Positions 1 to 5,338 of a DNA stretch of 9,645 nt are shown here, piece after piece (position 1 is the stretch's first letter; the number at the start of each line of letters is the position of its first letter). The notes beneath the pieces were generated by a model. That model worked only from the letters and a program-made list of their open reading frames with translations, had not been told where the DNA came from and ran no database searches. The translations under genes and the position numbers were made by a program. Source of the stretch: Nitrospira sp. SG-bin2 (GTDB lineage: Bacteria > Nitrospirota > Nitrospiria > Nitrospirales > Nitrospiraceae); assembly GCA_002083405.1 (NCBI GenBank), contig LVWT01000036.1, positions 792 to 10,436 of the forward strand. Direction: 5' to 3'.

Positions 1-566
1 GCCGGCGCGCCGAACGGTTTGAAGATGACGGGGCACGCATGCGAGAAAATCCCGCGTGTTATTCCAAGCCAGGCTGCCTCTGCTAGTGGTGAGTCGTAGA
101 GCCGAGCATAGGCAACGACGAAGCTGCCTTCAGGGGTGAATGGAAGAGAGAAGGGCCCACTACCTGGTAACAGCACAGGCTCATCACTACACGACAATTT
201 CTGTGATTGCAGGAACGGCACGAAGTAATTGACGATTCCGACGACGAAGCCAGTATGACCGAGCTCAAACTGGCAGGATGTTGGCAGTTCGATCATCTCT
301 GGTCGCAGGCGCGGATGGCCTGTCTGATTCGTCGGCGCTTCGTCCATTAACACAAAACTCACGCGCCGCGAGCTCATCCCGCGTGGGCGGGCCAGGGCTT
401 CCCAATCTTCATAAAAAGTCGGCAGGCCAAGCTCGCTTGGCCAGTCGCGGCCCTTAACTTGCCCTTGGCCTTCGACGGTTTCGAGTGTGACTGAGGGCTG
501 TCCCTTGAGCCCCATCGTCCCATCCGGTTTCTTGGTGAATTGGAGTGGACTTAGATGTTCGAGCAT
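1..566 (-). CDS. Unknown protein, 3' end beyond the window edge
   Basis: An uninterrupted reading frame of 188 codons runs from an ATG at 566 off the left edge, so the protein is incomplete. The start is well supported by a GGGGGAGG Shine-Dalgarno (SD) sequence 6-7 bases upstream, lying inside the end of the preceding TipJ-like gene, which it overlaps by 16 bp. This suggests translational coupling in one operon. The visible part begins MLEHLSPLQFTKKPDG and is mostly soluble, with many proline, glycine and aromatic residues and no signal peptide or obvious membrane helix. It does not resemble the continuation of a TipJ tail protein, so it is not simply the other half of a frameshifted TipJ gene. 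I do not recognise the family. Its position suggests a particle- or tail-associated role, but that is inference from context only. Confidence 0.75.
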   Translation of the reverse strand, partial: MLEHLSPLQFTKKPDGTMGLKGQPSVTLETVEGQGQVKGRDWPSELGLPTFYEDWEALARPRGMSSRRVSFVLMDEAPTNQTGHPRLRPEMIELPTSCQFELGHTGFVVGIVNYFVPFLQSQKLSCSDEPVLLPGSGPFSLPFTPEGSFVVAYARLYDSPLAEAAWLGITRGIFSHACPVIFKPFGAP

Positions 567-1093
567 AGCTCGCCTCCCCCGGATCCAGCCGGTGAATACG
601 ATCGTCGGGATAGCGAAAAAGGAATCAGCGCACTGATAGCCAGCGCCCCGCCGATTGACACGGCGCCAGCCAGGACCACGGACGCCATGGTCCCGGCGCC
701 GAACGCCATTCCGAGCGCCTCCGGCAGGATCGCGCCGAGCCCGCCGCCGCCGATGTACCACGTAGCCACCACCAGGCCGATCATGGCGACAATGCGGAGA
801 ATACTTTTTCCGACGTGGTCGTCACCACCCGCCGGCACAGCCTGGAGAGCTAGAGATTGCCCAGCCTGCGGCACTGTCGATTCCCATTCGGCGTGCGGCA
901 CCAGCCGCCCATTGATGTAGACCAGGGCGCTGAGTCGATCCAGCTCACATCCGATCGCCCGCAGATGCTCGGCTACCGTCGCGCCGACGGGAATCTGCAC
1001 ATCGATTCGATCCCGCGTCACCGACAGCGGCCGCGGACAGACGATCAGCCGAAAATTATTTGGTTGGCTCGCTAGTTCGTGATTCTCAGCCAT
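551..1093 (-). CDS. TipJ-type phage tail protein, N-terminal part only
   Basis: This 180-aa protein has a beta-grasp (ThiS/ubiquitin-like) domain at about residues 14-87, ending in the sequence AVPAGG. Two glycine- and alanine-rich hydrophobic segments follow at about 97-117 and 128-160, then a short Ser/Gly tail. That order is characteristic of the first 150-180 residues of TipJ/host-specificity phage tail proteins, where VPAGG plus a KxPLR-like junction precedes the hydrophobic stretch. Full family members are usually much longer, so this is either a truncated relic or a deliberately short version. Lambda gpI-like tail assembly proteins share the beta-grasp plus hydrophobic design and are an alternative. 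The ATG overlaps the stop of the terminase-like gene (ATGGCTGA), and an AAGGAAGG SD lies 10 bases upstream. Family resemblance is fairly clear; function in this short form is not known. Confidence 0.65.
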   Translation of the reverse strand: MAENHELASQPNNFRLIVCPRPLSVTRDRIDVQIPVGATVAEHLRAIGCELDRLSALVYINGRLVPHAEWESTVPQAGQSLALQAVPAGGDDHVGKSILRIVAMIGLVVATWYIGGGGLGAILPEALGMAFGAGTMASVVLAGAVSIGGALAISALIPFSLSRRSYSPAGSGGGELCSNI

Positions 1094-1340
1094 AGTATTT
1101 GGCCTTCCTTTCCCTGATCGCCTTTTCGAGAATCTCCAATCCTTCTTTCGAAGTACCTCTGATTTCTTCGTAATCCAGAAACCAACGAAGCGCTTCTTCG
1201 AAATCCACTTTCGCGGGGCGCCCAGATCTTTCAGGCCGTCGAACTGGTAGGCCGCGACCTTCCCAGCTATAGACCGTCGACCGATTCACACCGAAGATTG
1301 CTGCAATCTGCTGCTTTGAATATGTCCAGTACAACATCAC
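1086..1340 (-). CDS. Nu1-like terminase small subunit (short)
   Basis: The 84-aa protein opens with a helix-turn-helix at about residues 6-29 (YSKQQIAAIFGVNRSTVYSW), then a basic wing (GLPVRRPERSGRPAKV) and the segment FEEALRWFLDYEE. The same pattern builds the N-terminal DNA-binding domain of lambda gpNu1 (KKQLADIFG...TIQNW...GMPV...KWY), which recognises cos sites. Lambda Nu1 is about 180 aa; this protein lacks the long C-terminal part that binds the large terminase and keeps only a basic helix ending KYYG. It could therefore be a stripped-down packaging-specificity factor or simply a winged-helix regulator. The first possible start is GTG at 1340, followed by ATG at 1337; neither has a visible SD, so the start is uncertain. 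The stop overlaps the next gene by 8 bp. Confidence 0.7.
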   Translation of the reverse strand: MMLYWTYSKQQIAAIFGVNRSTVYSWEGRGLPVRRPERSGRPAKVDFEEALRWFLDYEEIRGTSKEGLEILEKAIRERKAKYYG

Positions 1341-1416
1341 GCGCGTTGCTGTTGTTTGCTAATCAGTTGTCAACCTCGATTTCACCCCTGTATCTAGCTC
1401 GATACTGCGGCTTCGC

Positions 1417-1887
1417 TTACCCGCATAGGCTCCGATTCAGGAAGGACCCGCGAAGCCCTCGGGCCCTCCCTTGCCTGACTCGCAGCATCAACCAGTAACC
1501 CAAAAAACACTCGACCTTCACAAACTCCTTTTTTAGTGTCGCGCTTACCTCGAACGCCAACCGCGCAGTCTCTTCACAATCCAGATTTCCGATCTGCCCC
1601 TCCGTCCAAGACATGACCGAAAGCTGCCGTACTTTCGCAATCACCTCGTCGATCGCGGAGGTGTTGATCCTTGATGGAGGGGCAGCATGCGAGATCCGCG
1701 CTACGGCTGGCCGACGTTCACAAGGCTTAGGTTCCACCATCGGAGCCTGTGTGACGGCATAGGAATGAATAGGCCCGGCGTTCCGATCTTGCCACGCAAG
1801 CATCTCGTCCAACGTGCGATGGAGCACAGACCCCGATCGCGAAACGTCCGACGCTCCCGACTGAATTGGCCGCACTTGTGTTTTCAT
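1417..1887 (-). CDS. Unknown 156-aa protein
   Basis: I do not recognise this protein. The frame is open further upstream to 2148, but that extension lies over the preceding gene. The ATG at 1887 has a GGAGGAG SD 9-10 bases ahead, so I chose it. The first 75 residues are low in predicted structure and rich in Pro, Ser and Arg. The second half, from TSAIDEVIAKVRQLSVMSW onward, looks helical and contains an acidic stretch, LDCEETARLAFEVSATLKKEF, before a basic tail (MLRVRQGRARGLRGSF). No signal peptide or clear membrane segment is seen. It sits 49 bp after the second capsid-cement-like gene and 76 bp before the terminase-like gene, so it may belong to the same late-type operon. Function is unknown. 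Confidence 0.65.
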   Translation of the reverse strand: MKTQVRPIQSGASDVSRSGSVLHRTLDEMLAWQDRNAGPIHSYAVTQAPMVEPKPCERRPAVARISHAAPPSRINTSAIDEVIAKVRQLSVMSWTEGQIGNLDCEETARLAFEVSATLKKEFVKVECFLGYWLMLRVRQGRARGLRGSFLNRSLCG

Positions 1888-1936
1888 TACCGGTGTCTCC
1901 TCCATGATGTCGCAAGCCTTCAGCAACCGAAAGCCG

Positions 1937-2461
1937 CTACCAGCTCGACCTGCCGTTAAGCAGGCTGAACTGGCGCTGATCGTCGGTTCGCTTGAATGCG
2001 ACGATTGCCATTTCCCGCTCAAGATTGTCGATCGCGAGCACCTTGCCGAAAAGAATTCCCGTCGGTTCGACGGTGAACTGTCCGGCTTGACCATCGGGCA
2101 ACGCATAGATTGCCTTCTCGATCGCGTCTGCCGTGAGCCCTGCCACACGGCAACTGAGAGCCGCGCGCTCGATCACGGCCACCACATAGCGCCCGCGATC
2201 TTCACCAATTCCGCTCACGATCCCGGCAACAGATAACCCTTGACGTAGCGGAACGATGCGCCCCGCATCGAAGGAAACCACATCCCCAATCCGCACGTCA
2301 GGGTGTGAAACATTCTGACCAAGCGGAAACGTGCGCCATTCGCGGTCTACACACGTGTTAAAACTCCTCACGGTCTCGCGTTCCCCGCCGCGCCCCGTCG
2401 CGCGCAACGCAGCATCTCGCTCGAATCCAATCCCGGAATGTGTGACACACCCTGCGCTCAT
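1937..2461 (-). CDS. Possible capsid cement-like protein, second paralogue
   Basis: This 174-aa protein is a clear paralogue of the gene just upstream (2524-3036). Both share the blocks GDVVS..GR.VP, GIV.GIG.D.GRYV.., LSC.V or VSCQV, FTVE, and ...L.IDNLER or IEDLSRSFAIV.F. The alternation of short beta strands with turns such as DGxxxxFT and G.VLAID resembles DUF2190-type capsid cement (decoration) proteins, which clamp onto phage heads, but the match is by pattern only. An open frame extends to 2494. The ATG at 2461 has an AAAGGGG SD about 7 bases upstream and is preferred. The N-terminal 35 residues differ from those of its partner and are Arg/Gly rich. A role in a particle coat is inferred; a generic beta-barrel protein of another kind is possible. 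Confidence 0.6.
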   Translation of the reverse strand: MSAGCVTHSGIGFERDAALRATGRGGERETVRSFNTCVDREWRTFPLGQNVSHPDVRIGDVVSFDAGRIVPLRQGLSVAGIVSGIGEDRGRYVVAVIERAALSCRVAGLTADAIEKAIYALPDGQAGQFTVEPTGILFGKVLAIDNLEREMAIVAFKRTDDQRQFSLLNGRSSW

Positions 2462-2523
2462 ACGATCACCCCTTTCTTTGGTTACAGGCCGCATCTCGAA
2501 CTATCCAAGTGCATGCCCACGCC

Positions 2524-3036
2524 TCAGCGCGGCCTTGGACCTCTCAAGTCGAATGGCCGAACATCGTCGACAAGCCGAAAGCCAACAATTGCAAATGATC
2601 GACTCAAATCCTCGATCGCAAGGATTTCGCCAGCCAGCGCGCCGCCTGCTTCCTCAACCGTGAAAACTGTGGTGTCGCCATCTCGGCGCACGAACACTTT
2701 AGATCCTTCCCTGACCAGCGCCCCGGAACCGTGGACTTGACATGAGACCGCGCCGCGCGTCTTGACCGATGCAACGTACCGCCCGAAGTCATCACCAATA
2801 CCTTCGACGATTCCGCCAAACCCCAGGGCAGGCGAGAACGGCACAAACCGACCGTCCTCGACCGAAACCACATCGCCATCAACGATGTCCCAATGTTTCA
2901 CCTTAGGCCCAAGTCCGAGCGGCAGACGATACCGTTCTTGCTGTATGCCCGAATTGAAAGTTCGCCGGACCAGCCGACAACCATGCCGCAGCGCTTCGGC
3001 GCGTTCAGATCCGGGCCCAGAAATTATGCTGTTCAT
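2524..3036 (-). CDS. Possible capsid cement-like protein, first paralogue
   Basis: The protein is 170 aa from an ATG at 3036, which has a perfect GGAGG 4-5 bases upstream. An open frame continues to 3528, but that part is a translation of the iteron region and is not credible. After a helical N-terminal segment (ERAEALRHGCRLVRRTF) comes a beta-rich core from about residue 50 to 160: GDVVSVEDGRFVPF, GIVEGIGDDFGRYVASV, VSCQVHGSGALVREGSKVFV, TVFTVE, and LAIEDLSRSFAIVGF. The pattern of a turn, REGSKVFVRRDG, then FT and a final G-[EK]-[IV]-L resembles DUF2190 capsid cement proteins. It is the first gene after the candidate origin and is probably transcribed from a promoter inside that region. Family assignment is tentative; the relationship to its neighbour at 1937-2461 is firm. 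Confidence 0.6.
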   Translation of the reverse strand: MNSIISGPGSERAEALRHGCRLVRRTFNSGIQQERYRLPLGLGPKVKHWDIVDGDVVSVEDGRFVPFSPALGFGGIVEGIGDDFGRYVASVKTRGAVSCQVHGSGALVREGSKVFVRRDGDTTVFTVEEAGGALAGEILAIEDLSRSFAIVGFRLVDDVRPFDLRGPRPR

Positions 3037-3078
3037 GTATCCTCCATTGGTTTGACTGTTTACCTCCAATGGCCTTGC

Positions 3079-3114
3079 GGCGGGGGTGTCGCTCACGCTC
3101 GACAGTCCCCCGCC
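3079..3114. repeat. GC-rich hairpin upstream of the cement-like gene
   Basis: Arms GGCGGGGG (3079-3086) and CCCCCGCC (3107-3114) pair perfectly. Inside them TGTCG (3087-3091) pairs with CGACA (3100-3104), leaving a 2-base bulge and an 8-base loop. No U-tract follows on either strand, so it is not a typical terminator. It lies 43 bp upstream of the gene starting at 3036 and would be in its 5' leader if transcription starts further upstream. Confidence 0.7.
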
Positions 3115-3165
3115 AACGGCCCGCCTGGAGGAGTAGCGGACCGCTTGTCGACTGCACTGTTGCAA

Positions 3166-3192
3166 CCCGGGATATATTTTATATATCCCGGG
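3166..3192. repeat. Perfect 27-bp palindrome with A/T core
   Basis: CCCGGGATATAT (3166-3177) and its exact reverse complement (3181-3192) flank a 3-base TTT centre. The GC clamps surround a 15-base run of only A and T. The palindrome abuts a GTTGCAAC sequence at 3159-3166 that carries the iteron core. It could be a cruciform, a regulator site or an easily melted origin element. It has no T-run and so is not a standard terminator. Confidence 0.85.
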
Positions 3193-3265
3193 GAACAACA
3201 CTTCGATTACAACGATCAACCGTTGCAGCATTTTCCGTAGATGGCCCGCGCACTTATGTATGGCC

Positions 3266-3431
3266 TGCAACGGGTGCAACGGTCCTTGCAACGATGCAGC
3301 TGCAATGGGTGCAACGGTATTTGCAACGATCGCTGCAACGATGCAGAGGTGTTGATTGACCGTTGCAGCGATTCTCATGCGAAACCAAGAGCTTACGTGC
3401 GCCTGCAACGGGTGCAACGGTGACTGCAACG
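3266..3431 (+). repeat. TGCAACG iterons in three groups
   Basis: Direct copies of TGCAACG start at 3266, 3275, 3287, 3301 (as TGCAATG), 3310, 3322, 3334, 3404, 3413 and 3425. Within each group the spacing is 9 then 12 bp (and 12 again in the middle group), so a larger unit of about 30 bp (TGCAACGGGTGCAACGG, 3-4 bases, TGCAACGAT) is present three times, at 3266, 3301 and 3404. Inverted copies lie at 3221-3227 and 3361-3367. The regular order suggests binding sites for an initiator protein. The 64-bp gap between the second and third groups is poorer in the motif. Confidence 0.8.
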
Positions 3432-3470
3432 ATCCGAACAGTTTTCTGGTCCGGGCAACTGGCCTCTGGA

Positions 3471-4706
3471 TCATGAGTGTGTGAGGCATGTCCATTTCAC
3501 ATCCCGTCCATCGCCGATGGTGTGCCACTTACGTCCATTGTCGCGTGAGAGCGTGCTCTTCACCGTCGCAACGGGAGCCTCCAAGGCTTCGGCGATTTCG
3601 CGCGCGGAGTAGAGCCCGCCGTCTTTTTCAAGGAACATCCGGATGCGATTCGCGATCGGCAGCCCTTTGGCCAGCTCAACCGTCTCCGCCAGATCGCAGG
3701 CGTCATAGTGCAGCGCTGAGCTGTCGGAGTTTTGGCGTACGCGCAGGCCGATCGGCGGATGCAGCCGACTCAGGTTGGACTTTTTGTGGAACAGCCCGAG
3801 CACGGATTCATCCGTGCCGACCTCTTGCTCCTTCTTCAGTTCCCAGGTGGATCTCGCAAAGTTCTTGAAGAAGACCGAGCCGTAGATGCTCGACTCTTGC
3901 TGCTGCTCAGTCACCTTTGGAATATGGGCCAGCACCAGCGCACCGACGTTGAGCATTCGGAGTGCCCGGAAGGCCTTCGTCGCTGCCTCCGCCGAGGCAT
4001 CCCCGCAAGTGGCCGGCGCCAGACTATCGAGCACGAGAAAGTCGATTCTGTCTGATTGAACACGGCGAAGCAGGGTCGGAACGATGTTCCAGAGCGGTTC
4101 CGTATGGCTCTGGTAACGAATCTCCGCGTTCGCCAATTGCGGATGGCACGCACTGATGGCTTTCATCCGGCGCACGTGCACCTCATGGGAGTCTTCATAA
4201 TCGATGTACAGCACCCGCCCTCGAATGGCGCTCAGTCCTGCAACGGATTCGCCCCGGGAGATCAGCATGGCGCACAGTAGCGCGAGCGAACTCTTGCCGA
4301 GCCCGCCGTCGCCATAAAGAATCGTCGGTTTCTTGGCGAGGACCAGGGGATTCAGCTGATACGAGAGCTGCTCGACCGGCGTGTCCACGTTCAGAATGTG
4401 GAGCGGTTCTCCTTCACGGTACCGGCGAAGGACAAGCACGGCCGTCGTTTCGATCAGCACCGTCCACTCAGGGAGTTTCAATCGGCTGCCATACTCATGC
4501 ACCTTCTTCGCGATCCGGCTCTTGTCGCCGTTCAAGTTGAGACGCTGGCCTTCACACAGGGTTTTGTCTCCGTCGATCACAGTGAACTCCGCAAAGATGC
4601 CAGTTGACTGGCGCGTGACGTACTCGACCAAAAACCGAATGTTCTGGGCGGACCAGCTCACGCTGTACCCGTTGCCGAGGTCGACGATCTCAGCGGGCTG
4701 CGACAT
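3471..4706 (-). CDS. RepA-type replicative helicase/ATPase
   Basis: The 411-aa protein carries a RecA-fold ATPase core of the AAA_25/RepA type. Walker A is GDGGLGKSS at residues 132-140. A strand-plus-acidic motif, RVLYIDYED, lies at about 164-172. The Walker B-like LVLDS is at 224-228, and ALVLAHIPK at 256-264 matches the sensor region of RepA and DnaB-like helicases. A winged-helix-like segment, SAREIAEALEAPVATVKSTL, occupies about 367-386. RSF1010 RepA is about 280 aa; the extra 115-residue N-terminus here is a beta-rich domain of unknown role. Such proteins unwind DNA at an origin as hexamers. The gene starts at an ATG with GAGGT 5 bases upstream and overlaps the end of the 110-aa gene by 17 bp, so the two are translated together. 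The candidate origin lies directly downstream. Confidence 0.85.
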   Translation of the reverse strand: MSQPAEIVDLGNGYSVSWSAQNIRFLVEYVTRQSTGIFAEFTVIDGDKTLCEGQRLNLNGDKSRIAKKVHEYGSRLKLPEWTVLIETTAVLVLRRYREGEPLHILNVDTPVEQLSYQLNPLVLAKKPTILYGDGGLGKSSLALLCAMLISRGESVAGLSAIRGRVLYIDYEDSHEVHVRRMKAISACHPQLANAEIRYQSHTEPLWNIVPTLLRRVQSDRIDFLVLDSLAPATCGDASAEAATKAFRALRMLNVGALVLAHIPKVTEQQQESSIYGSVFFKNFARSTWELKKEQEVGTDESVLGLFHKKSNLSRLHPPIGLRVRQNSDSSALHYDACDLAETVELAKGLPIANRIRMFLEKDGGLYSAREIAEALEAPVATVKSTLSRDNGRKWHTIGDGRDVKWTCLTHS

Positions 4707-5022
4707 CGAGACCTCGCGTTGCGGTGTTCCCGCGCTGATGGAGCGCTTTCGATAGCTCGTCGACTTGACGGTGCAGACGGTTCACTTCCGCTTGGATCGC
4801 GTGGAGCGTAGTTGCCGAGCCGCGCTGCGGTTCACGACCTCGGCCTGCCCGATTGGCAATCCAGAGCTTGAAATTGCGATCGTCGAGCCGCATGGCATCT
4901 TCGAAGCAGCGCGCCTCGCGCCAGGACCGCGCGCGGAAACCTGTCCGGTACGGTCGCTGGCGCGTCTCGCTGATGAACTGGTCACTCATGCTGTAGTCGT
5001 AGGGGTCGTCAGCTTCCGGCAT
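4690..5022 (-). CDS. Unknown 110-aa protein with a C-terminal coiled coil
   Basis: The gene starts at an ATG that shares bases with the stop of the upstream regulator (TAATG), and its own end overlaps the RepA-like start by 17 bp, so three proteins are made from one tightly coupled message. The N-terminal half is charged and aromatic (DDPYDYSMSDQFI, then RPYRTGFRARSWREARCF). Residues near LHAIQAEVNRLHRQVDELSK form a short heptad pattern that suggests a coiled coil and hence dimerisation. I do not recognise a family. Its fixed place between regulator and helicase suggests a replication accessory role, for example a helicase loader or partner, but nothing in the sequence proves it. An internal ATG (residue 12) is an alternative start. 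Confidence 0.7.
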   Translation of the reverse strand: MPEADDPYDYSMSDQFISETRQRPYRTGFRARSWREARCFEDAMRLDDRNFKLWIANRAGRGREPQRGSATTLHAIQAEVNRLHRQVDELSKALHQRGNTATRGLDVAAR

Positions 5023-5213
5023 TATTTCGCCTTGCGCTCCTCGCGCTGCTTGCGGAGCTCCTCGACGTCATGTGCGCGGAAGAGTCGAATACCGTTCGTC
5101 GTCCGCGTGGCGCGCAAATAGCCTGCTCGTTCGAGCTGACGAACACGTTCAGATGAAAGATTGAGCTGCCTTCCAGCTGCGGCTGTGGTGAGAAACTGTG
5201 TTGTAGTATTCAT
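5022..5213 (-). CDS. MerR/excisionase-like helix-turn-helix regulator
   Basis: This 63-aa protein is essentially one winged helix-turn-helix domain of the MerR/excisionase superfamily: LTTAAAGRQLNLSSERVRQL (recognition helix region at about 9-27), ERAGYLRATRTTNGIRLF (wing), then RAHDVEELRKQRE (closing helix). In satellites and islands, AlpA/Xis-like proteins of this size switch on replication or excision. The frame is open upstream to 5321, but the extension is implausible and its codons cover the repeats described separately. ATG 5213 has no strong SD, so the start is less secure than the domain. The stop overlaps the next start (TAATG). The inverted and direct TTCGCAC repeats upstream are the natural candidate for its own operator. 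Confidence 0.8.
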   Translation of the reverse strand: MNTTTQFLTTAAAGRQLNLSSERVRQLERAGYLRATRTTNGIRLFRAHDVEELRKQREERKAK

Positions 5214-5265
5214 GCGCTTGAGAGTGCCGCACGGCAAAAAGAAACTCAAAGGTCTGAAATAGGCA

Positions 5266-5307
5266 ATTTCGCACCGCAAAGGGGTGTGCGAAGGTGCATT
5301 TCGCACC
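5266..5307. promoter_or_regulatory. TTCGCAC operator-like repeats upstream of the regulator
   Basis: The 10-mer ATTTCGCACC occurs at 5266-5275 and 5298-5307, 32 bp apart, which is about three helical turns. Between them GTGCGAA (5286-5292) forms a 7+7+7 inverted repeat with TTCGCAC (5300-5306). The cluster ends 53 bp upstream of the regulator start at 5213. It is the kind of site an autoregulated small winged-helix protein would bind. I could not assign convincing -35 and -10 boxes. Confidence 0.55.
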
Positions 5308-5338
5308 CTGGCGCGAAGCACGTCTTGTGAGCGGAGAC

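Larger units (their letters stand above)
3037..3470. other. Non-coding iteron-bearing region, candidate replication origin
   Basis: These 434 bp between the RepA-like gene and the cement-like gene hold no credible gene. Several frames are open here only because the repeats are spaced by 9 and 12 bp, both multiples of three. The region contains the TGCAACG repeats (3266-3431), two inverted copies at 3221-3227 and 3361-3367, a GTTGCAAC palindrome at 3159-3166, a 27-bp palindrome with an A/T core (3166-3192) and a GC-rich hairpin (3079-3114). A RepA-type helicase gene, direct iterons, an A/T-rich dyad and hairpins together fit an origin of the RSF1010 kind. It must also hold the promoter for the downstream operon, but I cannot point to clear -35 and -10 boxes. 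Confidence 0.6.

Noticed and set aside
555..920. Plus-strand 121-aa proline-rich frame.
   Set aside because: It is the shadow of the TipJ-like gene on the other strand, with no SD and low-complexity composition.
1345..1373. Promoter ahead of the Nu1-like gene with TTGACA at 1368-1373 (minus strand).
   Set aside because: The box at the right distance (AGCAAC) does not resemble a -10 element.
1888..2148. Longer version of the 156-aa gene starting at 2148.
   Set aside because: It would overlap the preceding paralogue gene for most of its extension, and the later ATG has a strong SD.
3166..3192. Rho-independent terminator at the palindrome.
   Set aside because: No run of T follows the stem on either strand, and the A/T-rich inner stem is not typical.
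3241..3423. Plus-strand frames through the iterons (Cys/Asn/Arg-rich translations).
   Set aside because: They are translations of TGCAACG repeats, with no SD and no protein-like composition.
3266..3431. CRISPR-like array.
   Set aside because: The motif is 7 bp at 9-12 bp spacing with no long repeats, unique spacers or cas genes.
3037..3528. N-terminal extension of the cement-like gene through the repeat region (334-aa frame).
   Set aside because: The frame is open because the repeats are spaced by multiples of three; a perfect SD and ATG at 3036 give a size that matches the paralogue.
5214..5321. Longer version of the MerR-like protein starting at 5321.
   Set aside because: The extension translates the operator-like repeats and adds nothing known to the family, although the absence of a good SD at 5213 leaves slight doubt.
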